A model generated the notes under the pieces. The model saw nothing but the letters and a program-made list of their open reading frames with translations, was not told the origin of the DNA and searched no databases. A DNA stretch of 64,000 bases from Rhodococcoides kyotonense (GTDB lineage: Bacteria > Actinomycetota > Actinomycetes > Mycobacteriales > Mycobacteriaceae). A program made the position numbers and the translations under genes. Positions 9,048-18,122 of the stretch are shown here, in pieces (positions within the stretch are counted from its first letter, which is position 1; every line of letters begins with the position of its first letter). Where the stretch lies: assembly GCF_900188125.1 (NCBI RefSeq), contig NZ_FZOW01000009.1:124001-188000 (forward strand), given 5' to 3'.

Positions 9048-9467
9048 TCATGGCACTTGGAAGGTCGCGACGCCCGGGGTAATAACGCCGACGGGGGACG
9101 TGACCGTGACGACGACCTGCCCCGACCCCGTCGCGAGGTTCGCCTCGGAGGGCAATCCGTGCAATCCGTCGGACGTCCGAGCGAACCCAGCCTCACCCGT
9201 CGACAAATTCAGCCAGCGCACGTCGGAGGAAAGCAAGCAACCCCACCTGTCCTCTTTCCCGCCCGTAATGGTCACCGCACCGGAGCTTTCGCCGATAACG
9301 GCCACGCATCGAACTGCGGGCGCATCGAAACTACCGTTGGGGTTCCCGAATGGCGCCGGATCGATCTGGAACGGGACAGTCACCGATGCTGTCGAAATAC
9401 CTGCCGACGTCAGTGCCGAACCCACCATCACCAGCGCGCAGACCACTGATATTCGAACCGCTTTCAC
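9048..9467 (-). CDS. Secreted hypothetical protein
   Basis: 139 residues starting with a Sec signal peptide: MKAVR, then the hydrophobic stretch ISVVCALVMVGSALTSAG, with probable cleavage after ISTASV or nearby. The mature part is small and beta-rich (VTVPFQIDPAPFGNPNGSF; GAVTITGG; QVVVTVTSPVG) with two cysteines (in VRCVAV and WGCLLSS) that could form a disulfide. It resembles no enzyme family I recognise. Small exported proteins of this kind are common in mycolic-acid actinobacteria. It stands alone between the RidA gene and the isomerase promoter region. Confidence 0.7.
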   Translation of the reverse strand: MKAVRISVVCALVMVGSALTSAGISTASVTVPFQIDPAPFGNPNGSFDAPAVRCVAVIGESSGAVTITGGKEDRWGCLLSSDVRWLNLSTGEAGFARTSDGLHGLPSEANLATGSGQVVVTVTSPVGVITPGVATFQVP

Positions 9468-9568
9468 CGCGAAACCTCCGATAGTCCATCAAGATGCGTC
9501 GTGCCGGTCGCCTGTCTTTCCTGCAACCCAGGACCGATCATCGCATGGGTCTGCACTCACAACTCTCA

Positions 9569-9976
9569 TCACCGAGGTGCAAACGCCACGGCTTTGATCT
9601 CGACGAGAAAGTCAGGGTGATTCAATGCCGACACTCCGACGGCAGTCCATGCAGGCAACGTAGCGCTATTCGAGAAATGCTTGCGCTTCTGTTCCTGGAA
9701 TGTAGCCATTTGCCCCGCCGGATCCGTGTGATAACTGACGAGCTCCACGACGTCGTCGGGTGAGCAACCCGCAGAATCCAATACCGCAACGAGATTCGCG
9801 AATGCTGCTGCGATGTGGTCCGTCAAACTCGACGTCACAGCAACAAGATTCCGATCTCTACCGACCTGGCCGGAAACGTACACGTAGTCCCCTGCTCGAA
9901 CCGCGGGCGCGTAGTTGGACGTCTCGACCAGCGAGGACATGTATGCGGGCGCAATGACCTCACGACGGGTGCTCAT
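9569..9976 (-). CDS. RidA-family (YjgF/YER057c/UK114) deaminase-like protein
   Basis: 135 residues, the normal size. Family features are the N-terminal YAPAVRAGDYVYVSGQVGRD and the central AAFANLVAVLDSAGCSPDDVVELVSYHTD, ending in HPDFLVEIKAVAFAPR. Classical RidA hydrolyses reactive enamine/imine intermediates released by PLP enzymes through a conserved arginine in a C-terminal VExxxVA context. Here the corresponding stretch reads LVEIKAVAF and I do not see that arginine, so this may belong to another Rid subgroup. The ATG overlaps the stop of the aminotransferase gene (ATGA), so the two are translationally coupled; clean-up of an imine or enamine from that pathway is plausible. Confidence 0.85.
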   Translation of the reverse strand: MSTRREVIAPAYMSSLVETSNYAPAVRAGDYVYVSGQVGRDRNLVAVTSSLTDHIAAAFANLVAVLDSAGCSPDDVVELVSYHTDPAGQMATFQEQKRKHFSNSATLPAWTAVGVSALNHPDFLVEIKAVAFAPR

Positions 9977-11286
9977 CGAACCGCCTGCGCCAGAGCAGTA
10001 TCGGCAGCGAAGAGACCCTCGTCGACGGCGTCGAGAATCCGATCGATCTCAGCGTCGGTGACGATCAATGGCGGCGCGACGAACAGCGAAGTCGCTTCGT
10101 CGCTCGTCCCGACGTGTACGCCTTTCGAACGAGCAACGGCTGCAACGGAGTCCGCGATCTGTACTTCCGACGTATCGGAGAGCCAGTCCTTCCAGTCCAC
10201 GCCTCGTAGCTCGATCGTCCAGTGCATGCCCTTACCTGCGATGCGCTCCACGGATGGGTGCCGGTCCGCGATGGCCAGCAATCCTTCGGCGAATCGAACA
10301 CCCGCGACCTCGGCGCGTTCGACGAGGCCCTCGGACTGCACCACGCGTAGGTGGGCACGAGCCGCGTGAATCATCGCCGGATGTGCACGGAAGGTGCTGT
10401 AGTTCTGCCACTTGACATCTCGAAGGAGTTCGAGCATCGCCTTCGACAGCACCACGGCACCTGCGGGCGCCGCGCCACCAGCGAGAGGTTTGCCCATGGT
10501 GACCATGTCCGGCCGGCTCGGAGCCCCCTGGAATGCGAACCAGCTACCTGATCGACCGAGGCCTGTCACGACCTCATCGGCAATCCAGATCGCACCTGCC
10601 GCACGCGCCGCCGCGGCAACGTGTTCCTGGTAGTCCGCTTCGTAATAGCGGCCGCCCTGTGTGTAATCGACGATGACGGCGGCAGCGCCGGTCAGTGCGT
10701 CGGTGAGATCGCGGTCGCTCAGCTCGTTCGGTGAGCGCGAGTCGCCGTTGGTCCAGATCGCACCGTCGGGGCCTGCGATCGTGCGGACGTCCGCGCTGCG
10801 TGACGGCACACTGACACCGCCCGAGAGCAGTGACAGGCCACCGTGCCACTGAGGTTGCACTGTCACGTCTCGAGACAACCCGACCAGCCCGTGGTAGGCG
10901 CGCTCGCGAGCGACGAGTCCGTCGCGGCCGGTCAGTGCCTGCGCCAACGACAATGCGATGTCGTTCACCTCGCTTCCACTGAGACCGAAGCGAACACCGC
11001 CTACCCAATCGTCTTCCCCGGCGAACGCGATATCCACCAATTCGTCAGCTGCCGCGTCACGTTCGGCCCACATCTGGCCTTCTGTTGCGACGGGAAAGCG
11101 GGCCGATTCGACTACCGCCTCGACCATTGCGGGGTGGGCGTGTCCTAGTGGGCCGCCGGTGTTGGAGGCGTCGAGAATCCTTGTTCCGTCGGAGTAGTCG
11201 AGGTATGCACCTTCGCCACCGACGAGGGCGGCCGGGCGAGGGCCCACGGTGTTACGTCCTGCGCGGACCAGCTTGCTGTTGTTCAC
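9973..11286 (-). CDS. Class III PLP-dependent aminotransferase
   Basis: 437 residues of the class-III fold, closest in style to glutamate-1-semialdehyde aminomutase-like enzymes. Visible are the GSEVNDIALSLAQ cofactor-phosphate region (about 104-116), AYHG (130-133), IWIADEVVTGLGRSG with the PLP-binding Asp (about 237), and TMGKPLAGG with the Schiff-base Lys at about 266. GTG 11286 has AAGGAG 6 nt upstream; the longer frame into the acyl-CoA dehydrogenase gene is not used. It follows that gene by 31 nt and overlaps ridA. In an operon with an ATP-dependent hydantoinase/lactamase-type enzyme, an omega-amino acid is a reasonable substrate guess. Confidence 0.88.
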   Translation of the reverse strand: MNNSKLVRAGRNTVGPRPAALVGGEGAYLDYSDGTRILDASNTGGPLGHAHPAMVEAVVESARFPVATEGQMWAERDAAADELVDIAFAGEDDWVGGVRFGLSGSEVNDIALSLAQALTGRDGLVARERAYHGLVGLSRDVTVQPQWHGGLSLLSGGVSVPSRSADVRTIAGPDGAIWTNGDSRSPNELSDRDLTDALTGAAAVIVDYTQGGRYYEADYQEHVAAAARAAGAIWIADEVVTGLGRSGSWFAFQGAPSRPDMVTMGKPLAGGAAPAGAVVLSKAMLELLRDVKWQNYSTFRAHPAMIHAARAHLRVVQSEGLVERAEVAGVRFAEGLLAIADRHPSVERIAGKGMHWTIELRGVDWKDWLSDTSEVQIADSVAAVARSKGVHVGTSDEATSLFVAPPLIVTDAEIDRILDAVDEGLFAADTALAQAVR

Positions 11287-11317
11287 GAGAAACTCCTTGT
11301 CGAGCGGGTGGTCGAGG

Positions 11318-12502
11318 TCAGACGAATGCGCTGATTCCGGTGGCTGCGCGCGCCGCAACCAGAGCAGAGATCTCGTTGGTTCCCTCGTAGGTGTAGATGG
11401 CCTCGGCGTCGGCGAAGAAACGCATGACGCCGTGTTCGAGCAGAAGGCCGTTGCCGCCACAGATTTCACGACCGAGCGCGACGGTCTCACGCATGCGAGC
11501 GCTGACCCAGTACTTGGCCATCGCCGAATCCTCATCACGGTAGACACCGGTTTCCTGCAGCTGTGCCAACCGCGCGGCCATACCGATCGAGGCGGTGATG
11601 TTGCCCAGCATGTGGGCGATCTTCTCCTGAACCAACTGAAAAGATGCGATGGGACGGTCGAACTGGCGACGCGTGCCCGCATACCGCAGCGCCGCTTCGT
11701 AGGCACCGACCTGGACACCTGCTGCCTGCCAGATCACGCTCGCGCGCATGTGCCGCAGCATGGCGCCGATGTCGGAGAACCGCTCGACGCCGTGCAGCCG
11801 TAGCGATTCGGACACACGAACACCGGACAGCGTGATGTGCGCGTTGTTCACGATGCGCAGCGACGCCTTGCCCCGAATCTTCTCCAGCTGCACGCCGTCG
11901 GAGTCGGTGGGAACGAGAAATGCGCGGGTCTCCCCCGTTGCTTCCCTTGCGACGACGCAGACATGCGTCGCGTACGCCGCGCTGCCTATCCATTTCTTCT
12001 CGCCGTCGAGAATCCAGGTATCGCCGTGGCGCGTCGCGGTGGTCTCGAGTCCCCGCGCGACATCGCTGCCGTGGTCCGGTTCGGTGATGGCAAACACGCC
12101 GCGCATGTCGTAGTTCCTGATGCGCGGCATCCACTTGGCTACCTGCTCCGGTGAACCTCCGTGCAGCACAGCGCTTGTGATCATCGTTGCCTGCCCGCTG
12201 AAATACGTCGAGATGGAGGCGTCGACGCGCGCTATCTCGAGGGTGCGGAACCCCTCGAACAAGGGTCGCGGAATGTCGTCGCCGAGTTCCTTCGGCGCCA
12301 GCATGCCGAGTCCCACGAACCCCTCGACGAGATGCTCGGGGAATTCGCCTCGCTCCCAGTACTCGTCGACGATGGGAGCCACTTCGGCAGCGAGGAACCC
12401 GCGAAGTCGGCTCAGCGCGTTCGTTTCCGGTGTGGTCAGCAGTGATTCGTAGTCGTACAGATCGCTTATCTCGTACAGTCTGCTCGTGTCCGACGTACTC
12501 AC
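11318..12502 (-). CDS. Acyl-CoA dehydrogenase
   Basis: 394 residues, full length. It has the N-terminal helical domain, the FAD/substrate region FAITEPDHGSDVARGLETTA (about 136-155) followed by EKKWIGSA, and the C-terminal GREICGGNGLLLEHGVMRF and YTYEGTNEIS. The Glu in YEGTNE is at the position of the catalytic base in glutaryl-CoA-dehydrogenase-type enzymes. It introduces a 2,3-double bond into an acyl-CoA using FAD. GTG 12502 overlaps the stop of the SDR gene (GTGA). Its place with hyuAB, an SDR and the crotonase suggests beta-oxidation-like processing of the operon's substrate. Confidence 0.92.
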   Translation of the reverse strand: MSTSDTSRLYEISDLYDYESLLTTPETNALSRLRGFLAAEVAPIVDEYWERGEFPEHLVEGFVGLGMLAPKELGDDIPRPLFEGFRTLEIARVDASISTYFSGQATMITSAVLHGGSPEQVAKWMPRIRNYDMRGVFAITEPDHGSDVARGLETTATRHGDTWILDGEKKWIGSAAYATHVCVVAREATGETRAFLVPTDSDGVQLEKIRGKASLRIVNNAHITLSGVRVSESLRLHGVERFSDIGAMLRHMRASVIWQAAGVQVGAYEAALRYAGTRRQFDRPIASFQLVQEKIAHMLGNITASIGMAARLAQLQETGVYRDEDSAMAKYWVSARMRETVALGREICGGNGLLLEHGVMRFFADAEAIYTYEGTNEISALVAARAATGISAFV

Positions 12503-13248
12503 AGTCCCATTCCTCCGTCGACGTAGAGGTTCTGGCCTGTGACGAAACCGGCTTCTTCACTCGCAAGGAACGCGATGACCGACGCCACGTCGCTCGGTTC
12601 GCCGACGCGTCGTACCGGCGTCGCCTTCGCCGCATCGGCACGATACTGCTCTGGGGTGGCGCCGACACGCCGTGCGGTCGCGTCTGTCATCTCGGTGACG
12701 ATGAAACCAGGGCCGACGGAATTGGCGGTGATTCCGAACCGACCCAACTCGATGGCGAGAGTCTTCGTGAATCCCTGCATACCGGCTTTCGCGGCGGAGT
12801 AGTTGACCTGACCGCGATTACCCTGTGCGGCAATGCTCGACAGGTTGACGACGCGACCGTATCCGGCGTCCACCATGTACTTCTGCACAGCGCGGGTGAC
12901 GAGAAATGCGCCCTTGAGGTGGACTGACATCACGAGGTCCCAATCGTTCTCGGTCATCTTGAACAGTAGGTTGTCGCGGGTGACGCCGGCATTGTTGACA
13001 AGGACATCGACCCGCCCGTAGCTCTTCGCAACCGAATCCACTGCAGTCTGAACGGATTCCGAATCTGCTACATCGGTTGCGATGCCGACGGCAGGACCGC
13101 TCAACGCGTCGGCGGTGCGCGCTGCCATCTCGCCGTCGAGATCCAGAATCGCGACGGTTGCGCCCTCGCTGCTGAACTTCTCGGCTGTGACCCGTCCGAT
13201 TCCGCCCGCGCCGCCGGTCACAACGACCACCCGGTCGTCGAACCTCAT
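12499..13248 (-). CDS. Short-chain dehydrogenase/reductase, FabG/BadH-like
   Basis: 249 residues, classical SDR. The cofactor motif is VTGGAGGIG, with an acidic residue after strand 2 (ILDLDGE) that favours NAD over NADP. NNAGVTRD, LSSIAAQGNRGQVNYSAAKAG (catalytic Ser, Tyr, Lys) and the C-terminal TGQNLYVDGGMGL are present. In this context a 3-hydroxyacyl-CoA or 2-hydroxycycloalkane-carboxyl-CoA dehydrogenase role is likely (inference). Start and stop overlap hyuB and the acyl-CoA dehydrogenase gene by 4 nt each. Confidence 0.9.
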   Translation of the reverse strand: MRFDDRVVVVTGGAGGIGRVTAEKFSSEGATVAILDLDGEMAARTADALSGPAVGIATDVADSESVQTAVDSVAKSYGRVDVLVNNAGVTRDNLLFKMTENDWDLVMSVHLKGAFLVTRAVQKYMVDAGYGRVVNLSSIAAQGNRGQVNYSAAKAGMQGFTKTLAIELGRFGITANSVGPGFIVTEMTDATARRVGATPEQYRADAAKATPVRRVGEPSDVASVIAFLASEEAGFVTGQNLYVDGGMGL

Positions 13249-14978
13249 CGCCGTACCACCACGTCAGCACCGTCGACGCGCGCGGGATCTCGTTGCGCGA
13301 GAACGCCGTAATCGCGCTCGGCAGCCGACACTGTGATGTACCCGTCGTCGATATCGCTCTGGATGTCGGCCAGCGCCCGCTCGGAGGGAGCACCGTATCC
13401 GCCTGCACCCGCGCACCGTACGAGCATCCGCGACCCGGCCCGAACCACTGTCGGAGGCGTCTTGCTGGAGAGGTCGGTGACGCGTCCGCCCTGATCGGTC
13501 AACACGAACTTCGCATTGCCACCCGGCAATCCGCCGAGCAAGCCGTATGGGGCGCTGACATCTCTGTCGGAGACGATCGTGACGGTGACGTCCTCGGTGA
13601 ATTCGAGCAACCGTGTGATGCCGTTTCCGCCGCGGTGTGTGCCAGCGCCGCCGCCGTCAGTGGTGAGGCCGTACCCGAGAACGCGAATCGGGTGGGCGGC
13701 CTCCAGCAGTTCGTTGGGGGTGTTACCGGTGTTGCCTATGCTGGTGCGACGCGCGTGAGAGCCGTCGGCACCGACATTCGCTCCCTGCCCCGCGCCGTGC
13801 ACCTCGTACATGATCGTGTCGTCGACGGCATCCTCGCGGCCGACGAGGAGCACAGTGGCACTGCCGGTTCCCGCTGCGGGCACCCGATCGGGCACCGCCT
13901 GCGCCAGACACCCGAGTACGACGTCGGCGATCCGTGACGATGTTTCGTGGTTACCCGAGACCACCGGAGCCGGCTCGTGCGGATTGACGATCGTTCCGGT
14001 CGGCGCAACGATCGTGACGGGTCGATACGATCCCGAGTTGGATGCGCTGGCCGGCTCGGCGATCGCCTTCAGCGCGAACAGTGTCGCCGAGTGCGTGACG
14101 CCGAGCGGACTGTTCATACCACCGCGAGATTGGGGCGAGGACCCGGTGAAGTCGATGGTGACGTCGCCCCCGGAGATGACGAGAGTTCCCTTGATCGTGA
14201 TCGGGTCGGGATCGAAACTGTCTCCGTCGCAGACGTCCTCGAACACATAGGTGCCGTCCGGGATCTCGGTGAACGCTGCGCGCGCTCGCAGTTCACTGAC
14301 GTCGAGCACTTGAGCCATGGCCTGTTCCACAGCCGCAGTTCCGTAACGCTCGCAGTAGTCCAGCAAGCGACGTTCGGCGGCAAGGCATCCGGCGTACTGC
14401 GACCGCATGTCGCCGAGCCGCTCGGCCGAGTTGCGGACGTTCGCGGTGATGATGTCGAGGATCTCGGTGTTGGCGACGCCCTCGCGGTAGAGCTTGACCG
14501 GCGGAATGCGCAGTCCCTCACCATAGACGTCCTTGGCGAGGGTGTAGTAGCTACCGGGCGTCGGCCCACCGATGTCGACGTAATGTCCTCGTACAGCCGC
14601 GAATCCGATGAGTCGATCCTCGGAGAAGACCGGCTTCGCCATGAAGAAGTCAGGCATGTGATTGTTGCCCTGGTACGGATCGTTCTGCAGAAGAACGTCT
14701 CCCGGCCGGATCGTCTCGGCTGGAATCCTCGCCAGCATGCCGCGCAGCGACATCGGCATGCTGGCGAGGTGAATGGGAATGTCGCCGATGCCCTGGGCAA
14801 CGATGTTGCCGTGCGGATCGAGAAGGCCGCAGGACAGATCGCCTGCCTCACGCCACAGATTGGAGTATGCGGTACGCAGTACCACGGCCTTCATCTCGGC
14901 GACGGCGGTGCGGAGTCCGGCGTCCAGAACCGACAACGTGATCGGGTCGAGACGCGTTGTCTCGGTGGTCGTACTCAT
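13245..14978 (-). CDS. hyuB: Hydantoinase B/oxoprolinase-type subunit
   Basis: 577 residues matching HyuB. Family segments are LDPITLSVLDAGLRTAVAEMKAVVLRTAYS at the N-terminus, QGIGDIPIHLASMP, RPGDVLLQNDPYQGNNHMPDFF, and glycine-rich regions GGGAGTHRGGNGI and CAGAGGYG. With HyuA it forms an ATP-dependent enzyme; relatives hydrolyse cyclic amides (hydantoins, 5-oxoproline, caprolactam) or carboxylate ketones (acetone, acetophenone carboxylases). The ATG at 14978 overlaps the hyuA stop (ATGA). The open frame extends far upstream in another phase of hyuA, but that is a shadow and not a fusion. No third small subunit of the acetone-carboxylase type is present. Confidence 0.92.
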   Translation of the reverse strand: MSTTTETTRLDPITLSVLDAGLRTAVAEMKAVVLRTAYSNLWREAGDLSCGLLDPHGNIVAQGIGDIPIHLASMPMSLRGMLARIPAETIRPGDVLLQNDPYQGNNHMPDFFMAKPVFSEDRLIGFAAVRGHYVDIGGPTPGSYYTLAKDVYGEGLRIPPVKLYREGVANTEILDIITANVRNSAERLGDMRSQYAGCLAAERRLLDYCERYGTAAVEQAMAQVLDVSELRARAAFTEIPDGTYVFEDVCDGDSFDPDPITIKGTLVISGGDVTIDFTGSSPQSRGGMNSPLGVTHSATLFALKAIAEPASASNSGSYRPVTIVAPTGTIVNPHEPAPVVSGNHETSSRIADVVLGCLAQAVPDRVPAAGTGSATVLLVGREDAVDDTIMYEVHGAGQGANVGADGSHARRTSIGNTGNTPNELLEAAHPIRVLGYGLTTDGGGAGTHRGGNGITRLLEFTEDVTVTIVSDRDVSAPYGLLGGLPGGNAKFVLTDQGGRVTDLSSKTPPTVVRAGSRMLVRCAGAGGYGAPSERALADIQSDIDDGYITVSAAERDYGVLAQRDPARVDGADVVVRR

Positions 14979-17032
14979 GCCTGTCCCTTCAGATCGATCA
15001 AGAGGTTGCCGTAGCCGTCGATACGTGAGACCGAACCGTCGGGTATCACGACTGTGGTGTTCGCGGAATCGACGATCGCCGCGCCGGTGAAGGCATCTCC
15101 GGGACGCAGGTTCTCGCGGATGTACCGCGGCACGGCAACGGTCAGCGAATCGGACACCATCAGATCTCTGGATCCCGACGGCACTGGTGTGGTGGGCACC
15201 GAGACGTCGACCGGCGGAAGCGATGTATCGGTCAACAGACCGACGGCAGAGACACGTGCGACGACGATGTCGATCGGCTCGGTGTCGACGCGGAAGCCGT
15301 TGGCTTTCTCGTGCATCGCGTGGAATCGTTCCGCGGCAGCCACAGTCCAGCCGCGCGCGGAGATATCGCCCACCGGAACTGTGATCGAGGAATTCTGTCC
15401 GGCGTAGTGCAGATCGAGCGCGAGAACGAGTGATCGGCCGTCGTTCGCGACGCCGTCGTCGGTGAGTTCGGCGCTCGCACGCGAGGTCATCGCCCCGAAC
15501 ACCCTCGCGAGACAATCCTCCACGTCGACGCTCAGGCGGTCCATGAAGCTCGACGCGTGATTGTGTACGACATCGGAAACGACGAGGCCGACCGCCGACA
15601 GCACCCCTGCAACCGGCGGTACGACGAGGGTCGGGATCGACAGTTCCAGTGCGATGTCGGCCGCATGCATCGGGCCTGCCCCACCGAAGGCGTTCATCGC
15701 GAATGTGCGCGGATCGTGACCTTTGCCGACGCTCATCGCGCGTACGGCGCCCGCCATCGCGGCAGTGCTGATGCGGCGAATACCCAATGCGGTTTCGACG
15801 GCCGACAGGCCGAGTTTCAGGCCGAGAGCCTCGCATGCGGCCAGCGCGGCCGCACGGTCGATCACGACGTCGTCGCCGAGGACCGTGCCGTCGGCGAGGA
15901 TCCCGAGGACTACGTTGGCATCGGTGACGGTCGGCTCGGTGCCGCCGCGTCCGTACGCCGCTGGGCCGGGCATTGCGCCTGCACTCGCGGGGCCGACGAG
16001 GAACTGTCCACCCGGATCGACGTGCGCAATGCTGCCCCCGCCGGTGCCGATGGTCTCGATGTCGACGGTCGGAACCTGGACCGGCAGATCCATCGATGTG
16101 CTCGTCGTCGTCAGCGGGATCTCGTGATCGGAGACCAGACATACGTCGAAGCTCGTGCCGCCCATGTCGACGGTGATGGTGTTGCGCAGCCCGGTCTGCC
16201 GTGAAATGGACCGTGCTGCAACGACGCCGCCACTCGGTCCCGAGAGCAGGAGGTTCACCGGAGTCTCGGCGGCGCGGTCGGTGGAAGTGACGCCGCCGTT
16301 GGACTGCATGATCCAAGTGCGGACGTCCGGCTTCCAGGTCTCGACGCTGTCTTCGAGCTCGGCGAGGTAGGGCGCGCAGACGGGCTTGAGATAGGCGTTG
16401 AGCACGGTCGTCGAGGTTCGCTCGTACTCGCGGACCTGCGGCATGACGTCGCACGACAGGGATATCGCCAGGCCGGGCGCCTCGTCGGCGATGATCTCGG
16501 CAGTACGCCGCTCGTGCGTGTCGTCGAGATAGGAATACAGGAAACAGACTGCGACACTTGTGATTCCGCGGCCGACGATCGCCCTGACAGCGGCACGTAC
16601 CGACTCCTCGTCGAGTGCGGTGACCACCGTACCGTCTCCGTCGAGACGCTCGATGACCTCGAAGCGGTCACGACGTGCGACGAGCGGCGCCGCGCCGGTG
16701 TCGAGCAGATCGTAGAGACTGTGCGCCGGGCGGGTGAGGCGTCCGATCTCGAGGATGTCGCGAAATCCATGCGTTGTCATCAACGCGATCCGGGGACCGT
16801 TGCGCTCGAGGCTCAGGTTCGTGCCGATGGTTGTGCCGTGCACGAGGTCCCGAATGTCGGCCCGCTCGTCTTCGGGTGCCAGTTCGACGACGCGTTGCGC
16901 CGCGGCCAGTACGGCGCCTGCAGGGTCGCCGCGGCGAGAGGACACTTTCGTGCTGCTGACCAAACCGGTCTCTTCGTCCCACAGGACTGCGTCGGTGAAC
17001 GTTCCACCCGCGTCGATACCGATGCGTTTCAC
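14975..17032 (-). CDS. hyuA: Hydantoinase A/oxoprolinase-type ATPase subunit
   Basis: 685 residues, full length. It begins MKRIGIDAGGTFTDAVLWDEETG, the ASKHA-fold phosphate-binding motif of HyuA. VHGTTIGTNLSLER, SNGGVTS, VDMGGTSFDVCLV and the GAGPMHA-type stretch FGGAGPMHAADIALEL follow. It would couple ATP hydrolysis to activation of a carbonyl group on the substrate bound with HyuB. It is the first gene of a six-gene minus-strand operon (hyuA-hyuB-SDR-acyl-CoA dehydrogenase-aminotransferase-ridA) ending at 9569. A palindromic motif at 17084-17112 lies 52 nt upstream and is a likely IclR site. The substrate is undetermined. Confidence 0.93.
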   Translation of the reverse strand: MKRIGIDAGGTFTDAVLWDEETGLVSSTKVSSRRGDPAGAVLAAAQRVVELAPEDERADIRDLVHGTTIGTNLSLERNGPRIALMTTHGFRDILEIGRLTRPAHSLYDLLDTGAAPLVARRDRFEVIERLDGDGTVVTALDEESVRAAVRAIVGRGITSVAVCFLYSYLDDTHERRTAEIIADEAPGLAISLSCDVMPQVREYERTSTTVLNAYLKPVCAPYLAELEDSVETWKPDVRTWIMQSNGGVTSTDRAAETPVNLLLSGPSGGVVAARSISRQTGLRNTITVDMGGTSFDVCLVSDHEIPLTTTSTSMDLPVQVPTVDIETIGTGGGSIAHVDPGGQFLVGPASAGAMPGPAAYGRGGTEPTVTDANVVLGILADGTVLGDDVVIDRAAALAACEALGLKLGLSAVETALGIRRISTAAMAGAVRAMSVGKGHDPRTFAMNAFGGAGPMHAADIALELSIPTLVVPPVAGVLSAVGLVVSDVVHNHASSFMDRLSVDVEDCLARVFGAMTSRASAELTDDGVANDGRSLVLALDLHYAGQNSSITVPVGDISARGWTVAAAERFHAMHEKANGFRVDTEPIDIVVARVSAVGLLTDTSLPPVDVSVPTTPVPSGSRDLMVSDSLTVAVPRYIRENLRPGDAFTGAAIVDSANTTVVIPDGSVSRIDGYGNLLIDLKGQA

Positions 17033-17083
17033 GTCGTGCCCTTCGTAAGTGATCCATCAGTGCAAGAACTGAGCTTTTTTCAT

Positions 17084-17112
17084 CTGATGGAATGTGTATC
17101 TACTGTGTAGAA
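17084..17112. promoter_or_regulatory. Shared motif, candidate IclR operator (copy 1)
   Basis: The motif starts with CTGATGGAATG and contains the perfect inverted repeat TCTAC-TGT-GTAGA at 17099-17111. It lies in the 191-bp divergent region between hyuA (minus) and the crotonase gene (plus). A closely similar block is found at 24460-24491 before the ligase/ABC operon. Assignment to the IclR regulator at 18123 is inference from proximity and shared occurrence. Confidence 0.55.
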
Positions 17113-17223
17113 TCATCGTAGGCACGGGCTCACCAAGCCGTCAAACGGAAGTGGGACTGGAAGTTGCCTCAATTGCTGTAGTACGGAAAAGTTTCCCATT
17201 GAGCGAACGCACGAGGAGTAGTA

Positions 17224-18084
17224 ATGCCCGACGCCAGAACCATCCCGAACACCCAGGACGCCGCGATCGCCACCTGGATCTCCAGTGGCGAGTACGCCGA
17301 CATCTCGTATCGCACGTCGGACGAAGGCATCGCCCTGGTCACCATCGAACGGCCACATCGGCGTAACGCATTCCGACCGCGTACGAGCGCAGAACTCGTG
17401 CACGCGTTGGCAACTGCCCGGCATGATTCGGCAGTGCGCGTCGTACTCCTCAGGGGCGCAGGAGAGAAGGCGTTCTGCTCGGGAGCGGACCTGTCCGAGC
17501 GCACCGGTGACGGCGAGACACCGACTCCGGGCGCGGTGGCTCCGGCCAATGTGCTCGACGTTCAGGTCGCCATCAGGCGAATCGAGAAGCCGGTCATCGC
17601 ACTCGTCGCCGGCTATGCGGTCGGCGGTGGCCAGGTGCTGCACCAGGTGTGCGATCTCTCCATCGCGGCGGACAACGCAGTGTTCGGTCAAGTCGGACCG
17701 CGGGTCGGCAGTTTCGACGGCGGATACGGAATCAACCTTCTGGCCAAGCAAGTGGGCCACAAGCGCGCCAAGGAAATCTGGTTCCTGTGCCGTCAATACG
17801 GTGCCGAGAAAGCCCTCGACTGGGGCCTGGTGAACGCCGTCGTTCCGGTCGCGGAACTGCTCGACGAAGGAATCAACTGGGCGCGTGAGCTCGTCGCTAT
17901 GTCACCTGCCGCTCTGCGGCTGCTCAAGAGCAGTGTCAATGCCGAAGAGGACGGCCTGCACGGCATCGCACAGCTCGCCAACGACAGCTGCCTGCTCTAC
18001 TACGGCACCGACGAGGCGGCCGAAGGAGCTGAAGCGTTCATGGGTAAGCGCGCACCGGATTTCACCGGCAAATCGGTGTTCTGA
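17224..18084 (+). CDS. MenB/BadI-like enoyl-CoA hydratase-superfamily enzyme
   Basis: 286 residues. The crotonase oxyanion-hole regions are AFCSGADL (about 84-90) and AGYAVGGGQVLH (about 129-140). GPRVGSFDGGYGINLLAKQVG, REYGAEKALDWGLVN-like text, and the C-terminal GTDEAAEGAEAFMGKRAPDF are hallmarks of the MenB branch, which also contains BadI (2-ketocyclohexanecarboxyl-CoA hydrolase). These enzymes make or break C-C bonds in cyclic beta-keto-acyl-CoAs instead of hydrating enoyl-CoA. The organism needs MenB elsewhere for menaquinone, so a catabolic ring-cleaving hydrolase role fits the neighbours better. GAGGAG precedes the ATG by 6 nt. It is followed by the IclR gene after 38 nt and divergent from hyuA. 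Confidence 0.85.
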   Translation: MPDARTIPNTQDAAIATWISSGEYADISYRTSDEGIALVTIERPHRRNAFRPRTSAELVHALATARHDSAVRVVLLRGAGEKAFCSGADLSERTGDGETPTPGAVAPANVLDVQVAIRRIEKPVIALVAGYAVGGGQVLHQVCDLSIAADNAVFGQVGPRVGSFDGGYGINLLAKQVGHKRAKEIWFLCRQYGAEKALDWGLVNAVVPVAELLDEGINWARELVAMSPAALRLLKSSVNAEEDGLHGIAQLANDSCLLYYGTDEAAEGAEAFMGKRAPDFTGKSVF

Positions 18085-18122
18085 GAAACAAGAATCCAAC
18101 TCAGCGAAGACGAAGGAGGACC

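Noticed and set aside
13245..16454. A 1069-codon open frame covering hyuB and most of hyuA
   Set aside because: Only the part from 14978 to 13245 encodes HyuB. The upstream part is an arginine-rich shadow of hyuA in another phase, and hyuA itself is intact.
17224..18084. Annotation of the crotonase as true menaquinone MenB
   Set aside because: Sequence style allows it, but its place beside iclR and hyuA, away from other men genes, argues for a catabolic MenB/BadI-like enzyme.
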